Below are positions 42,138 through 49,160 of a stretch of 64,000 nt of DNA, one piece after another (position 1 is the stretch's first letter; every line of letters starts with the position of its first letter). The position numbers and the translations under genes were made by a program. The notes below the pieces were generated by a model. It had not been told where the DNA came from and did no database searches. It worked only from the letters and a program-made list of their open reading frames with translations. Source of the DNA: Acidimicrobiia bacterium (GTDB taxonomy: Bacteria > Actinomycetota > Acidimicrobiia > Spongiisociales > ZC4RG35); contig JANQRA010000006.1 in NCBI GenBank assembly GCA_028284765.1, forward strand, positions 1 to 64,000. Direction: 5' to 3'.

Positions 42138-42645
42138 ATTCCCTCAGTTGGACGTTCTCAGGGTTGAAGTGAGACCCGAAGTGCGCGAGCGACACCTAGC
42201 TGCCATCGCAACCGCAGTCGCCGACGCAAAGCCCAGAAGGCCGCGATATCGATTGCTGGCGGTTGCAATAGCCGTGGTTTTCCTGCTCCCGGTGATCGCC
42301 CTCGCGGCGGACAACGCCCAGCCAGGCGACCTCCTCTATCCCATCCGGGAGGCGATGGGCTGGGTCGAACAAGATCGAAGCGATTCTTCGGTCGATCTAG
42401 AGGTTCCCCGTCTCGCCGACCGAACAGACCCAACAGTGCCACCAGATCGAGCTAGTTCCGTGCCGAATGTCGTACCCACAACTCGAGCAACCGAACCTGA
42501 GGGCACCGTCCCGACACGTTCTCCTGACGAACGGGAACGAGACCGCTCCGGCGAGAAGGATCGGGAGGAGGATTCGACCCGTGACGGGCACCATGACCGA
42601 CCACCCAATGACACGAAACCGCCGCGGCGGGGGGATCGCCCCTGA
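42127..42645 (+). CDS. DUF5667-type membrane protein, probable sigma-factor partner
   Basis: 172-residue single-pass protein. A basic cytoplasmic N-terminus of about 40 residues is followed by one membrane helix (43-60, 'LLAVAIAVVFLLPVIALA') and directly by 'ADNAQPGDLLYPIREAMGWVEQ', the signature of DUF5667 domains found in actinobacterial anti-sigma-like proteins. The external C-terminus is disordered and charged (Pro/Arg/Asp-rich). It overlaps the sigma factor gene by 11 nt. A role in holding or sensing for the sigma factor is inferred from position; no zinc anti-sigma motif is visible. Confidence 0.78.
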   Translation: MSREFPQLDVLRVEVRPEVRERHLAAIATAVADAKPRRPRYRLLAVAIAVVFLLPVIALAADNAQPGDLLYPIREAMGWVEQDRSDSSVDLEVPRLADRTDPTVPPDRASSVPNVVPTTRATEPEGTVPTRSPDERERDRSGEKDREEDSTRDGHHDRPPNDTKPPRRGDRP

Positions 42646-42693
42646 ACGACCGCTCGTTACGATGCGGACAGACATCGAACGAAAGGTCAACTG

Positions 42694-43122
42694 ATGGCAC
42701 TCGAAAGCACTGGTCGCACCCACTGGGAAGGCGATCTCTTCAACGGTTCCGGCACAGCCAGCCTCGACAGTGGCGCCGCCGAGCCGATGAGGGTCACGTG
42801 GAAGGCCCGGTCCGAGGATCACGGTGGCCTGACCAGCCCAGAGGAGCTGATTGCGGCTGCTCACTCATCTTGCTACTCCATGGCGTTCTCCAACATTCTG
42901 GCCAAGAACGACACGCCGCCCACCGCTCTGGACGTCACCGCAACGGCCACGTTTGTGCCGGGGGAGGGCATCACCAAGATGGACCTCACGGTTGTGGGTC
43001 AGGTCGAAGGAATCTCTGGGGAGACTTTCGGAGAGCTCGCCGAGACCGCCAAGAACGGCTGCCCCGTTTCACAGGCCCTGGCTGGGAACGTAGAGATCAA
43101 CCTCGAGGCGTCACTGGGCTGA
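42694..43122 (+). CDS. OsmC family peroxiredoxin
   Basis: 142-residue OsmC/Ohr-fold thiol peroxidase. The two catalytic cysteines are in 'AHSSCYSMAFSNIL' (about 56) and 'NGCPVSQALAGNVEI' (about 123), the usual OsmC spacing, with an N-terminal 'GTASLDSGAAEP' strand. It reduces organic hydroperoxides. GAAAGG 6 nt upstream supports the ATG at 42694. It follows the DUF5667 gene by 48 nt and could be co-transcribed with the sigma factor operon, hinting at an oxidative stress link, which is inference. Confidence 0.93.
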   Translation: MALESTGRTHWEGDLFNGSGTASLDSGAAEPMRVTWKARSEDHGGLTSPEELIAAAHSSCYSMAFSNILAKNDTPPTALDVTATATFVPGEGITKMDLTVVGQVEGISGETFGELAETAKNGCPVSQALAGNVEINLEASLG

Positions 43123-43142
43123 TCTGCCAGGAGTTGTAGTCG

Positions 43143-43694
43143 CTAGGCCTCTTCGCTTTTTCGCGCCCGGTAGGCCGCCACGGCCTCGCGGGTCGAGCAG
43201 GTGTTTGAGCAGTGGCGGCGCGACTTGTTGCGCGACGTGTCGATGTAGACGTCCCTGCAGCTATCAGAGCAGCACATGCCAAATCGTTCGACACCATGTT
43301 CCACGATGACGCTGGCGAGGCCCATTGAAGTCACGGCGCCCAGCCACGAGACCATCGAGGAGTCGAGGGGTTCGAAGTGGAGGTGAGGCTCACCGCTGTG
43401 GGTCGAGACCCGGGGGGTTGCTCCGTACTCGGCCAACATGATGTTGACCCGCTTGGCTGCCAGATCCTCCTCGTCCGACCCGATCAACTCGCGGAGCGAC
43501 GATCTCAGCTGGTGGATGGCCTTCAAGTCGGAGGTTTTCGCCGGTTTGGCAGCACCCTCCCAGAGGTCCCGGTACTCATCCAGGAATTCGGTCATCTGTT
43601 CGACGGTGCTGAGCGAATCTTCTTTGATTCCCTCGGTGTTGACGAGGGAGACAGCCATTTCGACTGGTTTGGTTGTGTAATGAGAGAAATTCAT
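43143..43694 (-). CDS. CGNR zinc-finger (ABATE domain) regulator
   Basis: 183-residue putative transcriptional regulator. The N-terminal ABATE (stress-response ligand) domain covers about 1-125 ('AVSLVNTEGIKEDSLSTVEQMTEFL...LKAIHQLRSSLRELI'). The C-terminal zinc finger is 'FGMCCSDSCRDVYIDTSRNKSRRHCSNTCSTREAVAAYRAR': its position and the DTSRN helix are typical, but the motif that names the family reads CSTR rather than CGNR. It is divergent from a 45-residue reading frame; a palindrome between them could be its operator. Confidence 0.88.
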   Translation of the reverse strand: MNFSHYTTKPVEMAVSLVNTEGIKEDSLSTVEQMTEFLDEYRDLWEGAAKPAKTSDLKAIHQLRSSLRELIGSDEEDLAAKRVNIMLAEYGATPRVSTHSGEPHLHFEPLDSSMVSWLGAVTSMGLASVIVEHGVERFGMCCSDSCRDVYIDTSRNKSRRHCSNTCSTREAVAAYRARKSEEA

Positions 43695-43702
43695 TTGACT
43701 GG

Positions 43703-43718
43703 TTACACGAATGTGTTA
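43703..43718. promoter_or_regulatory. Imperfect palindrome in the CGNR/small-protein divergent region
   Basis: TTACAC-GAAT-GTGTTA (5 of 6 arm pairs) lies 9 nt upstream of the CGNR gene and overlaps a candidate plus-strand promoter (TTGACT 43695-43700, TACTGT 43718-43723, 17-nt spacer). It is a plausible operator for the CGNR protein acting on both directions. Confidence 0.4.
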
Positions 43719-43783
43719 CTGTAATAAGTGTAAGCAGAAATGGTTCTTACAGTCAAGAGCCGATTGAATAGGAAGGATATGCC

Positions 43784-43921
43784 ATGATCGACGTTGCAAA
43801 CGCGATACTCAACGAGCGTCGGCGCGAGGCATGCAGAGAGCGGCAGGCTCATGATCTGCCTCGTAGACGATCTTTGTCTGTGGGCCGATATAGGTTCACA
43901 ATGACAAGAGACGGCCGCTAG
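43784..43921 (+). CDS. 45-residue basic protein
   Basis: ATG at 43784 with GGAAGGA 6 nt upstream gives a 45-residue protein beginning 'MIDVANAILNERRREACRER', then basic residues ('LPRRRSL') and one Cys. It is helical and positively charged in its first half. I have seen short actinobacterial proteins of the kind 'xDLAxxLxxERRREA', but this is recollection. A good ribosome binding site and a plausible promoter at 43695-43723 support it as real; the small size keeps confidence moderate. Confidence 0.5.
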   Translation: MIDVANAILNERRREACRERQAHDLPRRRSLSVGRYRFTMTRDGR

Positions 43922-43994
43922 CGGTCGTACTTGGCGAATGGAAGGCTGACTCCCAGGTCAGAAATACGTACCCACGTTCCAGAAATTCGCGAGA

Positions 43995-44033
43995 AAAGGG
44001 CCGGTAGTCTGCCTCCATGACTACCGGCCCTTT
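43995..44033 (+). promoter_or_regulatory. 14-bp hairpin with a start codon in its loop
   Basis: AAAGGGCCGGTAGT (43995-44008) and ACTACCGGCCCTTT (44020-44033) pair perfectly. The 11-nt loop (44009-44019) ends with the ATG of the DUF1992 gene. The right arm is part of the coding sequence (codons 2-6). It could control translation of that gene, or act as a terminator for upstream transcription. Confidence 0.6.
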
Positions 44034-44250
44034 CAATTCTGGGGAGTCCACAGCCGATCGGCTGATCAGAGAGGCAATCGAATCAGGAGACTTTGACGAT
44101 CTGCCGGGCGTGGGGAAACCAATCCCTGGCGCCGGACAGCACGACGATGAGGGATGGTGGATAAGAGAATGGGTCAAACGCAATCGTGACCCTGAAGAGT
44201 CGAGCGGAGGTCCCGAAGCCCCACACCACGGGACCCCCGATCAGCTTTAG
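44017..44250 (+). CDS. DUF1992 (DnaJ-homologue-like) small protein
   Basis: 77 residues with the DUF1992 core 'ADRLIREAIESGDFDDLPGVGKPIPG', whose 'aIe.GefdnLpGaGKPl' pattern defines the family; function is unknown even though it is called DnaJ-like in databases. The rest ('WWIREWVKRNRDPEE') is also typical, but the protein is truncated relative to 100-200-residue members. The ATG sits in the loop of a perfect hairpin and there is no free Shine-Dalgarno. It is convergent with the next gene, overlapping by 4 nt. Confidence 0.82.
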   Translation: MTTGPFNSGESTADRLIREAIESGDFDDLPGVGKPIPGAGQHDDEGWWIREWVKRNRDPEESSGGPEAPHHGTPDQL

Positions 44251-44477
44251 CGGAGGCTTGCGTCTTCCCGTTCGATCTCCCGACCGAACTGACTTCTCTC
44301 CGCGGTCCCCGACAACCCCTCTGTGGCGTGAAAGCTCACGTGCCCACAGTCTTCGCAAACGGTTCTTTGAATCCCTGAGTTGGTCACCCCGACGCTTCTC
44401 GTATGGCTGCATCGCGCTTGGGCTGACCGCGCCCTCTTGGCAAACACTTTGAAATAGCCTCCCATGGCTTCGTACAC
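44247..44477 (-). CDS. Small zinc-site protein, paralogue 1
   Basis: 76 residues. The centre 'CSHTRSVGVTNSGIQRTVC' followed by 'EDCGHVSFH' gives a C-x-H ... C-x2-C-G-H-V-S-x-H pattern that should bind zinc. The same arrangement is seen in the divergent protein at 44637. A basic helix ('FKVFAKRARSAQAR') precedes it and a charged tail follows. Other frames over this stretch are longer but show no such similarity. The family is unknown to me. Confidence 0.6.
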   Translation of the reverse strand: MYEAMGGYFKVFAKRARSAQARCSHTRSVGVTNSGIQRTVCEDCGHVSFHATEGLSGTAERSQFGREIEREDASLR

Positions 44478-44636
44478 AACGAGTATGGAGGCGGCGGGGG
44501 CAGATTCCCATGAGTCGGGAGACTCACTCTGCGTGAGAAATTGTCACTATGTCTTGGTGGCGCGACCGCTCTCCGTGGGCTAGGTTTGACGTCAGGGAAA
44601 TCCTGTTGGGAGGCAGTGATTCGGAGGCGGAAGATC

Positions 44637-44969
44637 ATGGGGTGCAACCACAAGGACACGGTGACGACCGTGACAGCTGGTCTCGCCCGTCAAGTATGTG
44701 AAGCCTGCGGCCACGTGAGCGTTCACTACGTTGAGTCGGCAGTCCAGATCTATCCAAGCGCCGGCCCACTGATCGACCGTCCCGGCCCGCAAATCGATCT
44801 CACCAAGGTCGAAGCTCTTCAATCTTGTGATCTCTGCAGTCAACTCGCCTTGTACCGGGTCCCTGCAGGTCTCGTCTGCGACGAACATGCGTGGCAGGCT
44901 GCCGCTCGGATCAAATGGGACGAGTCCGAACCCTGGGTCCCGATCCGCATCGATCGATCCAACGCTTGA
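44637..44969 (+). CDS. Small zinc-site protein, paralogue 2
   Basis: 110 residues from the ATG at 44637 (GGAGG 9 nt upstream). Residues 3-30 form 'CNHKDTVTTVTAGLARQVC' plus 'EACGHVSVH', matching paralogue 1. A second cysteine pair 'SCDLCSQLALYRVPAGLVCDEHAW' (C-x2-C...C-x2-H) follows, so this protein likely holds two zinc sites. The C-terminus is acidic with Trp. Possibly a nucleic-acid or protein-binding zinc ribbon; no family recognised. Confidence 0.72.
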   Translation: MGCNHKDTVTTVTAGLARQVCEACGHVSVHYVESAVQIYPSAGPLIDRPGPQIDLTKVEALQSCDLCSQLALYRVPAGLVCDEHAWQAAARIKWDESEPWVPIRIDRSNA

Positions 44970-44995
44970 TCTGACGACGTTCAGCCCTTCCTGGG

Positions 44996-45001
44996 TATCG
45001 T
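44996..45001 (+). promoter_or_regulatory. Candidate -10 box of a leaderless promoter (mmsA)
   Basis: TATCGT ends 7 nt before the ATG at 45009 and no Shine-Dalgarno is present. Confidence 0.35.
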
Positions 45002-45008
45002 CAGCACT

Positions 45009-46502
45009 ATGAGGCAGATTCACCACTGGATCAACGGTTCGTTCACCGGCGGCAGCAGTACCCGCACCGGTCCGGTGTTCAACCCGGCCACCGGAATTCA
45101 AACGGGTGAGGTGTCCATGGCATCGAGCTCGGATGTCGATGACGCTGTCTCTTCAGCAAGAGCCGCATTTGAGTCTTGGCGCTATTCACCACTGACCCAG
45201 CGTCAGAACGTCATGTTCTCGTTTCGCGAGATGGTCTCCGCCCGTCGTTTGGAGATCGCCAAGACTCTGACCTCTGAACACGGAAAGACCGTGGACGACG
45301 CACTTGGTGAGGTGCAGCGAGGGCTCGAGGTGATTGAGTTCGCATGCAATATCGCGCATCTGCTCAAGGGCGACTACTCGGAGCAGGTCTCGACCGGAGT
45401 GGACACCTACACGATTCGACAGCCGCTCGGCGTTGTGGCCGGTATCACGCCATTCAATTTCCCCGCGATGGTCCCGATGTGGATGTACCCGATTGCAATC
45501 GCCAGTGGGAACACCTTCGTCCTCAAACCCTCGGAGAAGGATCCATCGACCTCGCAGCTCGCCGCGGAGATGCTTGCTGAGGCTGGTCTCCCTGACGGTG
45601 TGTTCAACGTCGTCCACGGAGACAAAGAAGCTGTTGACGCACTCATCACCCATCCCGATGTTGCCGCGATCTCATTTGTCGGGTCCACACCCATTGCCAA
45701 GTACATCTACGAGACGGGTACTCAGCACGGAAAGCGGGTTCAGGCGTTGGGAGGAGCGAAGAACCACATGATCGTGCTCCCTGACGCTGACATCGACCTT
45801 GCCGCCGATGCCGCGGTCAGTGCCGGGTACGGGTCGGCAGGGGAGCGATGCATGGCCATTTCTGCCGTCGTGGCTGTCGGTGACGCCGGCGACCGCCTCA
45901 TCGACGGTGTTCAGGCTCGGATCGAGAAACTGAATGTCGGTCCCGGCGATCAGCCCGGGGTCGAGATGGGACCGCTGGTGACGAAGCAGCATCTCGATCG
46001 GGTTCGGGGATACGTCGATGCTGGCGAGTCCGAAGGGGCTTTGCTGGTGGCCGATGGGAGAAACTTCGTCGTCGATGGCTACGAAGAGGGCTACTTCCTC
46101 GGTCCAACGCTCTTCGACAATGTCACGAAGGACATGTCGATCTACACAGACGAGATTTTTGGTCCGGTTCTGTCGACCGTGCGTATGGAGCACTACGAAG
46201 AGGCGATCGAACTCATCAACGCCAATCCATATGGGAACGGCACAGCAGTCTTCACCAACGACGGTGGCGCCGCTCGCAAGTTCCAACAGGAGATACAGGT
46301 CGGCATGGTCGGGATCAACGTTCCGATTCCGGTTCCGCTGTCGTTCTATAGCTTCGGCGGATGGAAGGACTCGATCTTCGGGTCTCACGCCATCTACGGG
46401 CCTGAAGGCGTTCACTTCTACACCCGACAGAAGGTCGTCATCTCCCGTTGGGCCGACCCCATCCACAGAGGCGTCGATCTCGGTTTCCCAACCCACGGCT
46501 GA
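45009..46502 (+). CDS. mmsA: CoA-acylating methylmalonate-semialdehyde dehydrogenase
   Basis: 497-residue aldehyde dehydrogenase of the CoA-acylating type that converts methylmalonate or malonate semialdehyde to propionyl- or acetyl-CoA. Diagnostic: 'IRQPLGVVAGITPFNFPAMVPMWMYPIAIA', 'LKPSEKDPSTS', 'SFVGSTPIAKYIYETG', and the catalytic 'GSAGERCMAIS' with Cys281 (GERCMA is typical of MMSDH, lacking the general-base Glu of hydrolytic ALDHs). Besides valine breakdown, it would finish beta-alanine breakdown, matching the aminotransferase and dihydropyrimidinase genes downstream. Confidence 0.94.
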   Translation: MRQIHHWINGSFTGGSSTRTGPVFNPATGIQTGEVSMASSSDVDDAVSSARAAFESWRYSPLTQRQNVMFSFREMVSARRLEIAKTLTSEHGKTVDDALGEVQRGLEVIEFACNIAHLLKGDYSEQVSTGVDTYTIRQPLGVVAGITPFNFPAMVPMWMYPIAIASGNTFVLKPSEKDPSTSQLAAEMLAEAGLPDGVFNVVHGDKEAVDALITHPDVAAISFVGSTPIAKYIYETGTQHGKRVQALGGAKNHMIVLPDADIDLAADAAVSAGYGSAGERCMAISAVVAVGDAGDRLIDGVQARIEKLNVGPGDQPGVEMGPLVTKQHLDRVRGYVDAGESEGALLVADGRNFVVDGYEEGYFLGPTLFDNVTKDMSIYTDEIFGPVLSTVRMEHYEEAIELINANPYGNGTAVFTNDGGAARKFQQEIQVGMVGINVPIPVPLSFYSFGGWKDSIFGSHAIYGPEGVHFYTRQKVVISRWADPIHRGVDLGFPTHG

Positions 46503-46511
46503 TAATCGTTT

Positions 46512-46540
46512 CCTCAGGTTGTAGGTCCCATATATGGGAC
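46512..46540. promoter_or_regulatory. Palindromic element upstream of the NMT1-type importer (copy 1)
   Basis: 29-bp segment starting CCTCAGGTTGTAGG and ending in the perfect 16-bp palindrome GTCCCATATATGGGAC (46525-46540). It matches 50304-50332 at 25 of 29 positions. It lies 40 nt before the importer's first gene, overlapping the probable promoter region, and is a good candidate operator. Confidence 0.6.
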
Positions 46541-46566
46541 GCTGCGCAGGAAGAAAGACGTTTGCC

Positions 46567-46572
46567 TAGGCT
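46567..46572 (+). promoter_or_regulatory. Candidate -10 box of a leaderless promoter (importer operon)
   Basis: TAGGCT ends 8 nt before the ATG at 46581, with no Shine-Dalgarno. The 29-bp palindromic element would lie at about -40 to -70 relative to the start. Confidence 0.35.
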
Positions 46573-46580
46573 CGCCGCCG

Positions 46581-47492
46581 ATGACGGACGGCGTTGCGCG
46601 TAAGACGGGTCGGTGGGCATTGCTCAGTCCGCGGACGCGTAAGAACCTCTCGGTGGCCGGTGTCGTCCTGACGCTGATCTTGGCCTGGGAGCTCTACAAG
46701 CTGATCTGGTCATCGCTCGGATGGATTCGACCGGTTCGTCCCGACGACGTGGTGATGCCGCACGTTTGGGACATGGTCATCGAACTGTTCCGACCGGTGC
46801 GTCGAGGCGGCAACCTTCTGATCCTCGATCTTCTCGTGCGATCGCTGTGGACGTTGCGCGAGGCCGTCGCGGGGTTTGTCGTCGGAGGGCTCATCGGGTT
46901 CGGACTGGGAGTCCTTTTTGTGAGGTCGAGACTCGCCGAGCGTGCCTTTATGCCGTACGTGGTGGCCAGTCAGACGGTCCCGATTCTCGCCATCGCTCCC
47001 ATGGTTGTGGTCTGGGGCGGGGCGATCGGCCTCCCGCAGTGGATGGCTGTGGCGGTCATCGCCGCGTACCTGACCTTTTTCCCGGTCGCGATCAACACCC
47101 TCAGGGGGCTTCGGTCGCCCGACCCAAACAGTCTCGAGCTGATGAGGTCTTATGCAGCCGATCCGAGCGCCGTTCTTTGGAAACTGCAGGTTCCTTCCGC
47201 TCTGCCATACATCTTCACTGCACTGAAGGTGTCGGCCACCGCGGCAATCGTTGGCGCCTTGATCGGCGAGCTGCCAGCGGGATTCCAAAACGGGCTCGGA
47301 AGGGCGCTCCTCACTTTCTCACAACAGTTCGCCGTCCAGTCAAAGAAGCTGTACGCCACGGTGATCATCTGCGCAGCTGTCGGGATTTTCTTCGTTGGAA
47401 TGGTGACATTGGCCGAGAGGAAATTCGTCCCTCACCGAGAGACCCTCGAACCGGAAGGTGAAATGTTGGCGAGAGCGAGCGCAGGCGGATGA
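46581..47492 (+). CDS. ABC transporter permease, NMT1/SsuC type
   Basis: 303-residue BPD_transp_1 permease with about six helices, of the group serving NMT1/THI5-like and sulfonate/taurine-like binding proteins. The EAA loop is 'PNSLELMRSYAADPSAVLWKLQVPSALPYIFTALKVSATAAIVGALIGEL', and 'LPQWMAVAVIAAYLTFFPVAINTLRGL' is the family coupling region. It overlaps the ATPase gene by 4 nt. Together with the second permease it forms a heteromeric channel. Context suggests uptake of a pyrimidine or ureide. Confidence 0.92.
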   Translation: MTDGVARKTGRWALLSPRTRKNLSVAGVVLTLILAWELYKLIWSSLGWIRPVRPDDVVMPHVWDMVIELFRPVRRGGNLLILDLLVRSLWTLREAVAGFVVGGLIGFGLGVLFVRSRLAERAFMPYVVASQTVPILAIAPMVVVWGGAIGLPQWMAVAVIAAYLTFFPVAINTLRGLRSPDPNSLELMRSYAADPSAVLWKLQVPSALPYIFTALKVSATAAIVGALIGELPAGFQNGLGRALLTFSQQFAVQSKKLYATVIICAAVGIFFVGMVTLAERKFVPHRETLEPEGEMLARASAGG

Positions 47493-48253
47493 GAGTGGTT
47501 GACGCGAAAGGCGTTGGAAAGACCTTCGGCACAGGCTCCGAGAGCGTCGAGGCCCTGAGGGACATCAACCTGACCATCGACCCAGGTGAGTTCATTTCTC
47601 TCATCGGTCCTTCGGGATGTGGGAAGAGCACCCTGCTTCGCTTGGTCGGTGATCTGACCGGTCCTACCTCCGGTGAGTTGTCGATCAACGGCAAACCGGC
47701 TTCACAAGCCCGTTCGAATCGTGACTACGGCATTGTCTTCCAGAAGGCCACTCTCCTCGACTGGCGCACCGTCAAGAAGAACGTCGAGCTGCCGTTGGAG
47801 ATCATGGATATCGAAGACTCGGCAGCCGCGGACGAGATGCTCGATCTAGTCCAGCTTGGCGACTTCAAGGAGCACTACCCATGGCAGCTCTCAGGTGGCA
47901 TGCAACAGAGGGTGGCCATCGCGAGGGCGCTTACCTTCAACCCATCTCTGCTTCTCATGGATGAACCTTTTGGAGCTCTCGATGAGATGACTCGCGAGCA
48001 AATGCAGCAGGAGGTCCTTCGAATCTGGGACGAGACCGAAACGACGGTCGTATTCGTCACCCACTCCATCCCTGAGGCGGTGTTCCTTTCGACGCGAATC
48101 GTCGTCATGTCACCCCGCCCCGGTCAGATCAGTGACGTGATCGAGACCGGACTCGACCACCCGAGAGATGTCGAGACTCGTGAGTCTCCGGAGTACTACC
48201 GGAAGGTGACCGAGGTCCGAGAAGCGCTGCGTCGTCAGGAAGGTCATGGCTGA
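47489..48253 (+). CDS. ABC transporter ATP-binding protein, NMT1/SsuB type
   Basis: 254-residue ATPase. Walker A 'GPSGCGKSTLLRLVGDL', Q-loop 'IVFQKATLLDWRTVKKNVELPLEI' (LLxWRTVxxNV is typical of this importer group), signature '[15 protein letters not shown]', Walker B 'LLLMDEPFGALDEMTRE', switch His 'VFVTHSIPEAVFLSTRIVVMSPRPG'. Overlaps the upstream permease by 4 nt and the downstream permease by 8 nt. It powers both permeases. Confidence 0.94.
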   Translation: MRVVDAKGVGKTFGTGSESVEALRDINLTIDPGEFISLIGPSGCGKSTLLRLVGDLTGPTSGELSINGKPASQARSNRDYGIVFQKATLLDWRTVKKNVELPLEIMDIEDSAAADEMLDLVQLGDFKEHYPWQLSGGMQQRVAIARALTFNPSLLLMDEPFGALDEMTREQMQQEVLRIWDETETTVVFVTHSIPEAVFLSTRIVVMSPRPGQISDVIETGLDHPRDVETRESPEYYRKVTEVREALRRQEGHG

Positions 48254-49094
48254 AACCGACTTCGCATCGGCCTTCGAGGGTGATGTCCCCGTTGGGACCA
48301 AGACGCCCTCGGCGCTGAGAAACCGGGTGCAGGACTGGATTCCTGCAACGGTGGCATTCATCGCGGTCATCGGGGTGTGGGAGGGTGCAATCCGAGCCTT
48401 TGACATTCAGGCCTTCGTTCTCCCGGCACCGAGTGTCATCATCCAGCGATTCGTAGAAACATCAGATGTCATCTGGTCGGCAGGTTTGAACACGCTCATC
48501 GAAGCGGTTGGCGGGTTGGTGCTGGGAACTGTGCTGGCCGTATTGGTGGCAGCCATGACGGTGCGCTGGGCGCCGGTCCGGGAAGGTCTGATGCCCTTTG
48601 CGATCGCGGCCAATTCGGTCCCGATCATCGCTCTCGCACCTATCGCCAATGGCATGTTCTCGATCACGAGCCCCGTGCCCAAGATGGTCGTGGTTGCGAT
48701 TGTGGTGTTCTTTCCGGTGATGGTGAACACCGCCCGCGGACTCATCGAAGTCGACTCAGCCGAGTTGGAGCTGATGAGGTCTTATGCGGCGACGCCGGGC
48801 GAAATCATGTGGCGAGTCAGGGTTCCCCACGCCCTCCCGTACTTCTTCAGCGCCCTCAAGGTGGTTTCAGTGCTCTCGATCGTGTTCGCAATCGTCGCTG
48901 AGTATTTCGGCGGACCACAGGACGTACTTGGGCAATACATCCTCACCAAGGCCAACCTGTTCGTCTATCCCGACGCCTGGGCGGGCATCCTGGTTGCGTC
49001 CATTTTGGGCGTGGCTCTGTACGCGCTGACTCTCCTGAGCGAACGGCTCTTCATGCCGTGGCATGTCTCATTCCGAGCAAGCGACGCTTCCTGA
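48246..49094 (+). CDS. ABC transporter permease, NMT1/SsuC type (second)
   Basis: 282-residue permease homologous to the first: 'FVLPAPSVIIQRFVETSDVIWSAGLNTLIEAVGGLVLG' at the N-terminus, EAA loop 'AELELMRSYAATPGEIMWRVRVPHALPYFFSALKVVSVLSIVFAIVAEYFGG', and the end 'LYALTLLSERLFMPWH'. Two distinct permease genes around one ATPase are characteristic of the pyrimidine/thiamine-precursor-like importer clusters. It ends 66 nt before the binding-protein gene. Confidence 0.92.
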   Translation: MAETDFASAFEGDVPVGTKTPSALRNRVQDWIPATVAFIAVIGVWEGAIRAFDIQAFVLPAPSVIIQRFVETSDVIWSAGLNTLIEAVGGLVLGTVLAVLVAAMTVRWAPVREGLMPFAIAANSVPIIALAPIANGMFSITSPVPKMVVVAIVVFFPVMVNTARGLIEVDSAELELMRSYAATPGEIMWRVRVPHALPYFFSALKVVSVLSIVFAIVAEYFGGPQDVLGQYILTKANLFVYPDAWAGILVASILGVALYALTLLSERLFMPWHVSFRASDAS

Positions 49095-49160
49095 CGACAT
49101 CACACGTTTGTCTTCGATAGGGTCGCCAGACTGACCCCGAGGTGCAACTAGGAGGACTTC

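Noticed and set aside
44083-44511. 142-codon minus-strand frame overlapping the first zinc-site protein
   Set aside because: It is in a different frame from the protein with the CGHVSFH motif and shows no similarity to its paralogue.
44929-44941. GAACCCTGGGTCC as a sixth palindromic copy
   Set aside because: It is inside the coding sequence of the second zinc-site protein, the palindrome is broken, and the flanking hairpin is missing.
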